Of a DNA stretch of 64,000 nucleotides, positions 35,479 through 43,092 are shown in pieces; position 1 is the first letter of the stretch, and every line of letters starts with the position of its first letter. Made by a program: the position numbers and the translations under genes. The stretch is from Streptomyces prunicolor NBRC 13075 (lineage in GTDB: Bacteria > Actinomycetota > Actinomycetes > Streptomycetales > Streptomycetaceae), in the NCBI RefSeq assembly GCF_000367365.1, contig NZ_BARF01000092.1, positions 2,528-66,527 of the forward strand, written 5' to 3'. The notes beneath the pieces are model-generated. The model was given only the letters and a program-made list of their open reading frames with translations. It ran no database searches and was not told the origin of the DNA.

Positions 35479-35709
35479 ATGACCGACTCGCCGATGCCGT
35501 CGCCGCCATTTCCCTCGCCGGACAACGGCGTGCTCCGAGTGATCGTCGGCAACGCCATCGCCTCGGTCCGCAACGGCGAAGCCTCGGTGGAGGAGGCGAT
35601 CCTGCACGCGGCCGTCCACGGTTGGTACGAAGGTCATATCCAGGGCGAGGACGCGTGCCCCGGCTGCGACTTCCGAGGTGGGCTGCCGAAGAACGGCAAC
35701 CGTAGCTGA
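35479..35709 (+). CDS. Small protein with CPGCD motif, 76 residues
   Basis: Begins MTDSPMPSPPF at 35479 after a 275-bp gap that presumably holds its promoter. The core LRVIVGNAIASVRNGEASVEE, ILHAAVHGWYEGHIQGE and ACPGCDFRGG is a conserved Streptomyces small-protein pattern; CPGC with GHIQGED could bind a metal. Its transcript ends in the long palindrome at 35714. Function unknown. Confidence 0.65.
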   Translation: MTDSPMPSPPFPSPDNGVLRVIVGNAIASVRNGEASVEEAILHAAVHGWYEGHIQGEDACPGCDFRGGLPKNGNRS

Positions 35710-35713
35710 CCAC

Positions 35714-35767
35714 ACCAAACGCCGAGGGGTGCCACCGACATGTCGGTGGCACCCCTCGGCGTTTGGT
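35714..35767. terminator. Perfect 54-bp palindrome, bidirectional terminator
   Basis: Two 27-base arms (35714-35740 and 35741-35767) are exact reverse complements with no loop; the centre reads GACATGTC. It lies four bases after the stop of the + gene and 11 bases past the stop of the opposing gene at 35779, the ideal place for a shared terminator. Confidence 0.8.
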
Positions 35768-35778
35768 ACTTCGCTCGC

Positions 35779-36183
35779 CTAGTCCAGGTAGGTGCCGGCG
35801 AAAGCCCCATCGAAGCCGAGCGCTGCGAGACCTTGCTCGACGCTGGGGTAGGTCGTCCCGTCCGGGATAGCGATCAGGGCGTCGAAGTCGGCGCGACTGA
35901 TCTCAGGTTCGAGCCACTGGTTGCTGCACCGGCAGACGATCCAGACGTTGCGGCCGTGGTTGATGAGCAGCCAGTCGCGCCGGGCCCTGCAACCCGTGCA
36001 CATCACGGGGATTCCCCCCAGGGCCAGCGAGCGCGGGTGGCTGAGGCAGCGCGTCGCGCCGGGGCCGCTGGGCGGCTGCGTCTCGTACTCGAATTGCAGC
36101 AGGGGATCGGTGCCGACGGGGAGGACGGGCAACGCAGGTGTCGGCGCTGCGGGGCGGTGGGTGGTTCTGGGCACGAGCGTCAT
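35779..36183 (-). CDS. Hypothetical protein with CxxC...CxC cluster
   Basis: 134 residues if started at ATG 36183; a GTG nine bases further in has better spacing to GGGAG. The middle has IPVMCTGCRARRDWLLINH and VWIVCRCSNQW, two cysteine pairs that could form a zinc ribbon. The end (GTTYPSVEQGLAALGFDG) is helical. It stands alone between the relaxase terminator and the 54-bp palindrome. Family not recognised. Confidence 0.6.
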   Translation of the reverse strand: MTLVPRTTHRPAAPTPALPVLPVGTDPLLQFEYETQPPSGPGATRCLSHPRSLALGGIPVMCTGCRARRDWLLINHGRNVWIVCRCSNQWLEPEISRADFDALIAIPDGTTYPSVEQGLAALGFDGAFAGTYLD

Positions 36184-36252
36184 CTCCCGGTCGAGGTCCT
36201 TCCGTTTCCATCCGTAACAGCCGGTGGATTCGGTTGTCCAGGGGTTTCGTGG

Positions 36253-36285
36253 AGTTGGGCAGGCCGGTGACCGGTCTGCCCAACT
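36253..36285 (-). terminator. Terminator of the mobilization operon
   Basis: Arms 36253-36268 (AGTTGGGCAGGCCGGT) and 36270-36285 (ACCGGTCTGCCCAACT) pair with one mismatch around a single central base, four bases past the relaxase stop. Confidence 0.75.
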
Positions 36286-36289
36286 CTGG

Positions 36290-38062
36290 TCAGCGGTGCG
36301 GTGGCCGGTTATACAGTTCGGAAGCGGCGTGGCGGGCGACATCCGTGGGTGCCGCCTGCGTGCTGGTGCGGTTGGCCGAGGTCCTGGGCCGGCCGGTGCC
36401 TGTCTGCGGGCGGCGAGTCGCTTCGCCAGGGTGAGCGGGGAGTTGGGCGAGGCGGCGCAGTCGCCAGACCAGGACGTCGTTCACGTCGTCGGCGGTGTCG
36501 AGTTCGCGCAGGTCGATGGCTTGCTGCAAGAGGGCCTTGGGGTCGCGGCCTGCTTGCTCGGCCTGGGCAAGGGTGGCGGCCAGAGCGTCGGTCTTCGTCA
36601 ACGCACTATCTGCTCGTAGTCCTTGTTCCGTCAGGGCTGCGTGGATGGTGGCCTCGTGGGTTCGGCGTTCGGCTTCGGGCAGGGCGCGGCCTTGGTCGCG
36701 CAGTGTCTGCATGGGTGTGGCAGCGATTTGGCGGTAGGCGGCTCGTAGGTGCTCGGCGGTCTGTCGGGAAGCGTGGGCCTGCTGGGCATGGCCGCGAGCG
36801 GAGTGCCAGCGGGCTGCGGCGAGAGCGACCAGGACCAGGATGGAGACGAGCATGGCGGTGGTACCGCCGTCCTCACCACGGCCGAGAGCGTTGCCGGCCT
36901 GGATGATCCCTCGGGCTGCCGAGCGGATGGCTCGGGTATCGGCGTACTCCGCTCGGATGTGACTGCGGGTGGCGCGCTCGAAGGCGCGGGCGGCAGCGCC
37001 CAGTTCGGCGCGGGTGGCGGCCGCGGAGGTCTGTGCGACCGCGTCCAGGAGTTCACCAACGCCTACGAGTTGAGTTGTGGCTTCGTCGTCGTCGCTGTCA
37101 AGGAGGATGGCGGCGCGTTCGGCGATGCTGGTGGCGTTGCGTCGTTCCCGGGCGGGCTGCGACCAGTCCGGTCGACCGCTGGTGGATGCCGAGGGCGTCG
37201 TACGGTCGGAGGTGGCGTCGGCTAGGCGACGGCGGATCTTCGGCAGGGACAGGTCGGGGGCCAGGGTGGAGCCCGCGAACCAGATGGGCTCGCGGTCGCG
37301 GTTGCGGTCGCCGGGGAGTGCGACGTTGTAGCCGAGGGCGTCACCGGACGGGGCGTATCGCATCTTCACGCGCAGGCCCGCCTCGCGCAGCCGGGTGAAG
37401 AACTCCTCCTCGGTGGCGGCTCCAGCGAGGGATTGACGGACGGCTTCGCGGAGCGTTTCGCGTGGAGCCTCGGGGCGGCCGGTGCGTTCGGCCTTGAAGC
37501 GTTCGGCGCTGGTGGGGGTTTTGGCTCCGGTGCCGTCGCCGGGCTTGAGCTGGCGCAGGCCCATCTCCTTCTCGATGCGGCGGCATTCGGCCTGAGCCTT
37601 CTTGAAGTCGTAGTTCATCCTGGGGCGGCGCAGGTCGCCCCGGACCATGGTGGCCAGGATGTGGATGTGATCGTCCGCGTGCCGTACGGCGACCCAGCGG
37701 CAGCCGTCCGGATCGCCTTCGGGGGCGAGGTTGACGGCGTGGACCAGGCTGCGGGCGATGGTGTTCCATTCGGCGTCGGTCAGGGTCCGGTCGCCGGGGT
37801 CGGTGCGGACCGAGCAGTGCCAGACGTGCTGGGCAGGGGCCTTGTCGCCGAGCTGGTTGACGCGCAGGTCCAGTGCGGCGGTGAGGCGGGCGAGGGTGAC
37901 CTTGGGGTCGGGGTCGGGGCTGGTGTCGCGTCCGGGGTCGGGGGCGAAGCCGTCCCAACTCCCCACCAGGTGGGGGTCGATGTGTTCGTCGCGTTTGCCG
38001 GGGCCGTACAGGTAGACGAGCAGGCCGTGGGTGCGTGAGCCGCGCCGGATCTTGGGGACCAT
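36290..38062 (-). CDS. Relaxase / mobilization nuclease
   Basis: 590 residues; ATG 38062 overlaps the MobC-like stop (TGATG). The N-terminal domain has LLVYLYGPGKRDEHIDPHLV, HVWHCSVRTDP near 80 and WVAVRHADDHIHILATM near 123-140, giving the three-His metal site of relaxases; a tyrosine for nicking cannot be assigned with confidence. The middle repeats relaxase-associated helical motifs (EEFFTRLREAGLRVKMR). Near residue 405 TAMLVSILVLVALAAARW is hydrophobic enough for a membrane pass, unusual for proteobacterial relaxases. It nicks the transfer origin and leads DNA to the coupling protein. Confidence 0.8.
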   Translation of the reverse strand: MVPKIRRGSRTHGLLVYLYGPGKRDEHIDPHLVGSWDGFAPDPGRDTSPDPDPKVTLARLTAALDLRVNQLGDKAPAQHVWHCSVRTDPGDRTLTDAEWNTIARSLVHAVNLAPEGDPDGCRWVAVRHADDHIHILATMVRGDLRRPRMNYDFKKAQAECRRIEKEMGLRQLKPGDGTGAKTPTSAERFKAERTGRPEAPRETLREAVRQSLAGAATEEEFFTRLREAGLRVKMRYAPSGDALGYNVALPGDRNRDREPIWFAGSTLAPDLSLPKIRRRLADATSDRTTPSASTSGRPDWSQPARERRNATSIAERAAILLDSDDDEATTQLVGVGELLDAVAQTSAAATRAELGAAARAFERATRSHIRAEYADTRAIRSAARGIIQAGNALGRGEDGGTTAMLVSILVLVALAAARWHSARGHAQQAHASRQTAEHLRAAYRQIAATPMQTLRDQGRALPEAERRTHEATIHAALTEQGLRADSALTKTDALAATLAQAEQAGRDPKALLQQAIDLRELDTADDVNDVLVWRLRRLAQLPAHPGEATRRPQTGTGRPRTSANRTSTQAAPTDVARHAASELYNRPPHR

Positions 38063-38718
38063 CAGAGTCGCTTCTTCACCAGGGCTTCGGCCGTGTCGTC
38101 GATGCGGGCCAGGAGGCGGGTCAACGTCGTGAAGGCGTGGGCGAGTTCGCCGGGGCGGGGCTGTCCGCCGGCGTTGTAGGTGTAGGCGATCTGGTTGATG
38201 TTGTTGCCGATGCGGGAGAGGGCGGTGCGCAGGGCGGCCAACTCGTCGATGGCGGTGTCGAGTTGCTCGTTGGTGTGGAGAGTGGTGGAACCGCGGGCAG
38301 TGGCGAGGGCGGCTGCGGCGAGGAATCGGGCGACGGTGACGCCGCGCTGCGTAGCTGCGGCGACGATCTCGGCCTTCTCGATGTCGGAGAGGCGGGTGGT
38401 CGTCTTGCGGGTGCGCTCGCTCGGGTTGCGGCTGCGGCGGCGGGGTTTGCGGTCGGGGAAGGCGGGCGTGCTCGGGCTCGGCGGCTCGCGCTGGTCGGCT
38501 TCTCCCCCTGTGACCGGTGCCCCCTGGTGCCGGTCGTCTGGTGGGTCCCCGTGCGCCCTCGCTCGGGGACCCACCGGACTCCCCCCGCCCTCCTGGGCAG
38601 GGGCAAGTGCGTACGACGGGCCGTAGGACCGTCGTAGGCGACAACTTGCTCCGCCTGGAGCCGTGTTGGGGTCACGCTGCTGTCCGTCCGTGGTGGCCAC
38701 CGGGTCGTTGGCGGTCAT
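38062..38718 (-). CDS. MobC-like relaxosome accessory protein
   Basis: 218 residues. A disordered N-terminus with an Arg/Lys-rich end is followed (about 100-215) by TTRLSDIEKAEIVAAATQRG, VARFLAAAALATARG and LSRIGNNINQIAYTYNAG, the MobC signature (GNNxNQIA). The first part resembles a ribbon-helix-helix/CopG-like DNA-binding unit. MobC proteins help melt the transfer origin and seat the relaxase, encoded immediately downstream with overlapping codons. The long N-terminal extension may reflect an upstream start choice. Confidence 0.8.
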   Translation of the reverse strand: MTANDPVATTDGQQRDPNTAPGGASCRLRRSYGPSYALAPAQEGGGSPVGPRARAHGDPPDDRHQGAPVTGGEADQREPPSPSTPAFPDRKPRRRSRNPSERTRKTTTRLSDIEKAEIVAAATQRGVTVARFLAAAALATARGSTTLHTNEQLDTAIDELAALRTALSRIGNNINQIAYTYNAGGQPRPGELAHAFTTLTRLLARIDDTAEALVKKRL

Positions 38719-38939
38719 CGGCGTGTCTCCGGGTTCTCCTGCCGGATGTCGCGGACGAGTTCCTCGATCCAGTCCATGGCCAGGACCGGGTGGTGCAGGG
38801 TCCAGGGGCGGCTGTCCCGGGTTCGTTGCACGGTCCAGGTGGTGTCGGGGCCGGACTGGGCGCGGTGAAGGTGGCCGTGCTGGTGCAGGACGGTCAGCCA
38901 GGAGTCGACCTCGGCGGGTGTGGCCGGGTGGGTGCGCAT
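38715..38939 (-). CDS. Small hypothetical protein upstream of MobC
   Basis: 74 residues, ATG 38939; its stop overlaps the MobC-like start (ATGA). The sequence MRTHPATPAEVDSWLTVLHQ, GPDTTWTVQRTRD and MDWIEELVRDIRQE suggests a small alpha/beta or winged-helix-like domain. First gene of the mobilization operon. Family unknown. Confidence 0.6.
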   Translation of the reverse strand: MRTHPATPAEVDSWLTVLHQHGHLHRAQSGPDTTWTVQRTRDSRPWTLHHPVLAMDWIEELVRDIRQENPETRR

Positions 38940-38987
38940 GCGGTGTGCTCCGGTTCGCTTCTGGATGATGTGGGGCGTGTGTCCGGG

Positions 38988-39027
38988 AGCGGGTGACCGG
39001 CGAGAGTGTGCGGCTCGGTCACCCGCT
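38988..39027 (-). terminator. Hairpin between replication and mobilization genes
   Basis: AGCGGGTGACCG (38988-38999) and CGGTCACCCGCT (39016-39027) form a perfect 12-base stem with a 16-base loop, 13 bp past the DUF2637-type gene stop. It may terminate or attenuate read-through into the mobilization genes. Confidence 0.65.
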
Positions 39028-39658
39028 TCGCGGTGTCCGGTCAGTCCCGGGCGGAGGTGACCGGCTGTCCGTGCTGCTCGCGGAGCTGGGCCATGAGGGC
39101 AGTCAAGGTGTCGCTGGACAGGGGGATCTGCTGACCTCGGATCGCCTGGGCGACCACCTTGCGGGTCAGCTTGTCCTCGGCCCTGACCGCCGACCGGGCG
39201 ATCTTCAACAGCTCCTCGGTGTCCGGGTCGGACCTCCGGTCACTCGTTGTCCGGGTGTCCCGGTCAGTGACCGGCGACGGGGTGACCGGGCGGTCAGTGA
39301 GCGGCACGAGGGTGTCCTGGTTGCCGGTGACCGGCGTGGTTCCGATCGGGCTGTCGGTGACCGACGGCGCGGTGTCCGGCTGTCCGGGCTGGTCAGCGGC
39401 CTCGTGCGACTGACCGTTCTCGCCGGTGACCTGGTTGCCGTTGACCGCCGTGGCGCTGTCCCCGATCGGTGACCGGCGCCCCAGGGTCTGCTTGTCCAGG
39501 GACAGTCGCGGCCGGTCGGTCAGGGCAGTGACCGGCTGCCCGGCGCTGACCTGACCGGCCTGCGGCTCGTGCTGACCGACTCGGTCGGTCCGGGTGACCG
39601 CGATGCCCTCGGGCTGGTCAGCCTGACCGAGGACTTCGCGGTCACTGCCCTTGACCGG
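38994..39658. repeat. Cluster of TGACCGG heptamers
   Basis: Exact TGACCGG occurs on the + strand at 38994, 39058, 39268, 39283, 39328, 39470, 39529, 39552 and 39652, with further TGACCG and inverted CCGGTCA copies between. Most lie in the DUF2637-type gene's linker, giving repeated VT, PVT and TDR dipeptides. The spacing is irregular. Confidence 0.6.
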
Positions 39659-40090
39659 GCCCCGGGCGATGAGGATGTAGAGGTGGACCGCGCCGGCCAG
39701 CGCGAGCGGGGCGATGGTGGACAGCACCGCGACCACCGTGTCCCCGAGCCGGAGCCCGGTGGCCGAGCCCGCTTCCTCGTTGAGGCGCACCGCGTGGAGC
39801 GCGTTGGCCCAGATGCTGGCGGCGGTGGCCGTGCCGAAAAGCGTCCAGACGTAGAGCCGGGCACGCAGGGGCGCGTCGCGCAGGACCAGGAGCGCCCGTA
39901 TGCCGTAGGCGATGAAGCCGTCGATCACCAGCGGGAAGAGGTAGGTCAGGAGCCCGCGGACGTGGATGGCGACGGCCATCTGCTGAAGGGCGTCGTACGA
40001 CAGCGCGCACCCCGCGCCGCCCAGGGCGATGACGACCGCGCGGTCCCAGCCGGTGATGTGCGCCGTCCTCGGCGCACTCGTGTCGGTCAC
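39041..40090 (-). CDS. DUF2637-type membrane protein with repetitive tail
   Basis: 349 residues from GTG 40090, overlapping the WhiB-like stop (GTGA). Four hydrophobic segments lie in the first 140 residues (AVVIALGGAGCALSYDAL, LLTYLFPLVIDGFIAYGI, TLFGTATAASIWANALHA, IAPLALAGAVHLYILIA), matching DUF2637, a family common on Streptomyces plasmids and sometimes linked with plasmid spread (Spd-like). A low-complexity hydrophilic linker rich in VT, TDR and PVT repeats follows. The last 70 residues (ELLKIARSAVRAEDKLTRKV...LMAQLREQHG) look like a small DNA-binding helical domain. Possibly a membrane-tethered regulator. Confidence 0.75.
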   Translation of the reverse strand: MTDTSAPRTAHITGWDRAVVIALGGAGCALSYDALQQMAVAIHVRGLLTYLFPLVIDGFIAYGIRALLVLRDAPLRARLYVWTLFGTATAASIWANALHAVRLNEEAGSATGLRLGDTVVAVLSTIAPLALAGAVHLYILIARGPVKGSDREVLGQADQPEGIAVTRTDRVGQHEPQAGQVSAGQPVTALTDRPRLSLDKQTLGRRSPIGDSATAVNGNQVTGENGQSHEAADQPGQPDTAPSVTDSPIGTTPVTGNQDTLVPLTDRPVTPSPVTDRDTRTTSDRRSDPDTEELLKIARSAVRAEDKLTRKVVAQAIRGQQIPLSSDTLTALMAQLREQHGQPVTSARD

Positions 40091-40653
40091 GCCGCCGTCC
40101 CGAAGTCGTCGCGGCCCAGGCGGTCGTCGTCGGTCTCGGGGGGCGGGGTGGTCGTGGGGGTCTTCTCCAGGCCCCGGTTGCGCAAGGCGCGGCGAATCTC
40201 GCGGTACTGCTTCTGGGCGTGCTCCTCGGTGATCTTCAGGAGCCAGGCCAGGCGCTGCTCGGTCACTCCGTGGTGGTAAGCGGCGAGGACGACCGCAGTG
40301 CGCTCGTCCCTCGTGAGGTGGACGTCGCGCCCGGCGATGGTGGCATTGACGCGGCTGTAGTCGAGGCGGTGGGCGAGCTTCGCGTGCAGCGACTTGCGCT
40401 CCTCCTCGGTCAGTCCGCCACGGATGCCGTCGGTGTCACCGTTTTCGAGGGCGGCGTCCAGGCAGGTGCGGCGCACCGGGCACTGGCCGCACAGCGACTT
40501 CGCGGCGGTGATCTTGTCGGTCTCGTCGGGCTCGGGGAAGAAGATCTCGAGGTCCACCGGGTTGTACTCGGTGCTCTGGCAGACGGCCTGGTCCTGCCAG
40601 GTGTGGTCGCCGAGCGACCGGTGGCGGGCAGGGCTGATCGTCGTGGTGGTCAT
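40087..40653 (-). CDS. WhiB-like iron-sulfur protein with C-terminal extension
   Basis: 188 residues, ATG 40653. The Wbl core (about 15-90) has the four cysteines: AVCQSTE, then SLCGQCPVRRTCLDAAL, and the GIRGGLTEEER turn. These proteins hold a [4Fe-4S] cluster and bind sigma factor to alter transcription. A further ~100-residue extension (NATIAGRDVHLTRDERTAVV...ITEEHAQKQYREIRRAL) has an HTH-like appearance and is not part of usual WhiB proteins. Likely a redox- or growth-state-linked regulator of the element. Coupled to the DUF2637-type gene. Confidence 0.85.
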   Translation of the reverse strand: MTTTTISPARHRSLGDHTWQDQAVCQSTEYNPVDLEIFFPEPDETDKITAAKSLCGQCPVRRTCLDAALENGDTDGIRGGLTEEERKSLHAKLAHRLDYSRVNATIAGRDVHLTRDERTAVVLAAYHHGVTEQRLAWLLKITEEHAQKQYREIRRALRNRGLEKTPTTTPPPETDDDRLGRDDFGTAA

Positions 40654-40755
40654 GCGGGTTGCTCCGATCGCTCTCCGCGCAGGGACGTCGGCGGAGGCGT
40701 GCGCTGGGTCGGGAGGTGCATGGGGCGGCGCGCTGAAGGCGCGGCCTGCGGCGGG

Positions 40756-41463
40756 TCAGGCTGTGGTGCGGAGGCGTCTGCGGTCGACCGGTTCGAACTC
40801 GACCCGGGTGGTCATCTGCGCGAGCCGGGAGGTGACGCGGTCGCCGAGGTAGGCCCGGAGGTCCTTGATCGCCAGGTTGGTGGTGACCAGGGTCGGGAGC
40901 ATGTGGTTGTAGCGGCGGTTGATCAGCCGGTACGTCACTTCCTCCACCCACTCGGACGCCTTCGCCGCGCCGAGGTCGTCGATGATCAGCAGCGGGCAGC
41001 GGCTGACGGCCGCCAGCTCCCGCTCGCTGTCGGCCCCGGGCCGGGGCCGCAGGTCGGCGAAGAGGTCGGCGGCGGTGGTCGCGCGCCAGCGGACGCCGAC
41101 TCCGCTCTGCACCAGCCGTCGGACCGCGCCGTACGCCTGGTGCGTCTTGCCCGCGCCGACGACCCCGGCCATCAGGAGGCTGGGGCCGGTGGTGACCTGT
41201 CGGCGGGCCCCCGGGCTGGGAGCTACGGCCGCTTCGGCGACGTCCCGGGCCCAGGTCAGGACCTGGGGGTGGTCGGCGACGGCGGCCCGGTAGCGCGGGG
41301 GCATCCCCGCCAGGAGGGCGTCCAGCGGGGAGTACGGCTCGGGCTCGTCGACCAGGTCAGTGACGGCGGCCGGGTCGATGTTGCGGGCGGCCAGGATCCG
41401 CGCCAGCCGGTCCACGGTGCCCGTGCCGCCGAGGGGCTGCGGTTCGCGGTTACGTGTGCGCAT
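40756..41463 (-). CDS. DnaC/IstB-like helicase-loader ATPase
   Basis: 235 residues; ATG 41463 overlaps the upstream stop (TGATG). P-loop LLMAGVVGAGKTHQAYGA near 95-110, Walker B CPLLIIDDLGAAK near 155, then EEVTYRLINRRYNHMLPTLVTTN (sensor region) and SRLAQMTTRVEF. This is the DnaC/IstB AAA+ pattern. Next to a replisome-organizer-like gene it should load the replicative helicase at the element's origin. It is distinct from the IstB encoded by the IS21 element at 53.7 kb. Confidence 0.8.
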   Translation of the reverse strand: MRTRNREPQPLGGTGTVDRLARILAARNIDPAAVTDLVDEPEPYSPLDALLAGMPPRYRAAVADHPQVLTWARDVAEAAVAPSPGARRQVTTGPSLLMAGVVGAGKTHQAYGAVRRLVQSGVGVRWRATTAADLFADLRPRPGADSERELAAVSRCPLLIIDDLGAAKASEWVEEVTYRLINRRYNHMLPTLVTTNLAIKDLRAYLGDRVTSRLAQMTTRVEFEPVDRRRLRTTA

Positions 41464-42482
41464 CACAGCTCCTCGGCGTAGGCGGCGGCAACGTCGGCCG
41501 GGTTGGTCCACGCCCGGTGAGCGGGCACGGTAGGCCGGATCCCCGGCCGGGCCAAACCGCCCGGGCGGGCGTTCATGGCCTCGTTGACCATGCTGGTCAG
41601 CACGCTCGGGTGCTTGGGATTGGCGGCGAAGTTCCGCAGCCCGGCCCGGATGTGCTCCGGCGCGATGCCCTCGCCCAGGAGCTTCTTGGTGATCCGCCCG
41701 AGGTGTCCGAGCACGTCACTGGGCGGACGCTCCTCGCAAGCGGCGATGTACTCGCCGACGAGCTGGTTGGCCGAGACGGTGGCTGCGGGCGCCACGCGCC
41801 CCGTAGGGAAAGAAGATCCAGGATCCAAGATCCTAGATCCAGGCGCCGAACCCTCTCCGACGCTTCGGGGAAGGCTCGGAGAATCCTCGGAGAATGCCGT
41901 CTGACCTGCTGCTTTCGTTTCCACCTGGTTAGGGGTGTCGGCCATGCTGTCGAGGGCGTCCTGCTGGGCGGCAGGGGCTCCGCCCGCGTGGCCGGGAGGC
42001 GTCGCAGCGGGCCGCGCGGGCAAATCGAGGGCCCGGGGAGCATTCGGCGAAGCCTCGGCGAGCCCTCGGGGAGAGGTGGGCGACTCCTCGATCCGCTTGG
42101 TGCAGATGCCCTTGCAGGCACCGCACCGGTCGCCGCCGTGGTGCTGCGGGCAGGAGGGCAGACGGGACTGGCTCGGCTTGTCGATCTTCTGGTGCGCGGA
42201 CCAGGTCACGACATGGAGGTAGCGGCGGCCGTCGCAACCGGTGTACCGGCAGAGCAGACCGGCGTTCGCGAGCTGGTGGAGGTCGTCCTCGACGTGGACC
42301 GAGGTGTGCTCGGCGCGCAGCGGCCAGAGCAGCCCGGCGATGATCGCGGCGTTGTCGCGGTGACGCCCGTGGTCGTCGGCCTGGGTGAGCAGCCCGAAGA
42401 AGGTCCGCTCGGCCTCGACGCTCACCTCGGCGAGCGACTCGGAGACGAAGGCCTCCGGCTTGACGGTTCGGATCCGCGCCAT
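41463..42482 (-). CDS. Replisome-organizer-like replication protein
   Basis: 339 residues from ATG 42482. It starts MARIRTVKPEAFVSESLAEV and continues ERTFFGLLTQADDHGRHRDN, IIAGLLWPLRAEHTSVHVEDD: the N-terminal winged-helix signature of phage-type replisome organizers (MARIRTIKPE...). A Cys/His patch (CPQHHGGDRCGACKGIC) near 115-132 could bind zinc. A disordered stretch follows, and the C-terminal ~90 residues (LVGEYIAACEERP...LRNFAANPKHPSVLTSMVNEA) likely bind DnaC or helicase. It should recognise the origin; no iterons are obvious nearby. Confidence 0.75.
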   Translation of the reverse strand: MARIRTVKPEAFVSESLAEVSVEAERTFFGLLTQADDHGRHRDNAAIIAGLLWPLRAEHTSVHVEDDLHQLANAGLLCRYTGCDGRRYLHVVTWSAHQKIDKPSQSRLPSCPQHHGGDRCGACKGICTKRIEESPTSPRGLAEASPNAPRALDLPARPAATPPGHAGGAPAAQQDALDSMADTPNQVETKAAGQTAFSEDSPSLPRSVGEGSAPGSRILDPGSSFPTGRVAPAATVSANQLVGEYIAACEERPPSDVLGHLGRITKKLLGEGIAPEHIRAGLRNFAANPKHPSVLTSMVNEAMNARPGGLARPGIRPTVPAHRAWTNPADVAAAYAEEL

Positions 42483-42483
42483 G

Positions 42484-42807
42484 TCAGCGGCCCCGACGGG
42501 CGGCGAGCAGGTCACTGCGGGTGAGGGTCGCGTCGGTGAGGTCGAAGGTGTGAGGCCGGGTCCAGTCCGCCTCCGGCCAAACCCGCAGAATCCAGCGGGC
42601 CGCGACCCTGGCGGCGATCCGGCCCAGCTGGATGGTCTGACCGGCCTCGTCCTTGACGATGACGTGCGGGTGAGGCCAGGTCTCCTTCGGGTCGCTGAGA
42701 CTGACCCGGATGGTGGCCGCGCCCGGGATCATGTCGGCGAGCTGGGCGGCGAGACGGTGCGGGCGATCGTCCGGGCAGGCCGAAGTTCCGCTCGGCGTGA
42801 CGAGCAT
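42484..42807 (-). CDS. Small hypothetical protein heading the replication operon
   Basis: 107 residues from ATG 42807. Alpha/beta: HRLAAQLADMIPGAATIRVS, HPHVIVKDEAGQTIQLGRIA, ARVAARWILRVWPEA, FDLTDATLTRSDLLAARR. One base separates it from the next start. No family recognised; its place at the head of the operon suggests a replication accessory or regulatory role. Confidence 0.6.
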   Translation of the reverse strand: MLVTPSGTSACPDDRPHRLAAQLADMIPGAATIRVSLSDPKETWPHPHVIVKDEAGQTIQLGRIAARVAARWILRVWPEADWTRPHTFDLTDATLTRSDLLAARRGR

Positions 42808-43092
42808 GCGATACTCCGTGATTCGTAGGAGCGCGGTGCGGCGGTTCTCGTGCAGAGGCCCCGCCGCCCGCGAGATGTGAATCGGCGCTCTTCGGGGTGC
42901 CGGCCCGGCGCTTGGGAGTTAGTAGCTCCCGGGCGCCGGTCTCATTTCCCCGGGCGGGTTTCATGGCCCGCGTGCGTGCATCGCCCCTCCCCTTCTGGTC
43001 CGTCCCCAGCCGGTGATCTTTTGTGCGGGGACCAGGACCATATGGCGACCCGTGGCACAAGTCCAGCCTCTTCACACCGGCCCTGACCAGGC
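42808..43092. other. Upstream region of the replication operon
   Basis: No gene seen. It contains an imperfect hairpin near 42909-42941 (CGGCGCTTGGGAG pairing with CTCCCGGGCGCCG, two mismatches) and presumably the promoter of the minus-strand operon. Confidence 0.3.

Noticed and set aside
38063-38644. 194-residue N-terminal extension of the relaxase
   Set aside because: It is the MobC-like coding sequence read in another frame; the overlapping ATG at 38062 explains both genes.
40756-41463. Second IS21 element suggested by an IstB-like ATPase
   Set aside because: No IstA neighbour or inverted repeats; its partner is a replisome-organizer-like gene, so DnaC-type loader fits better.
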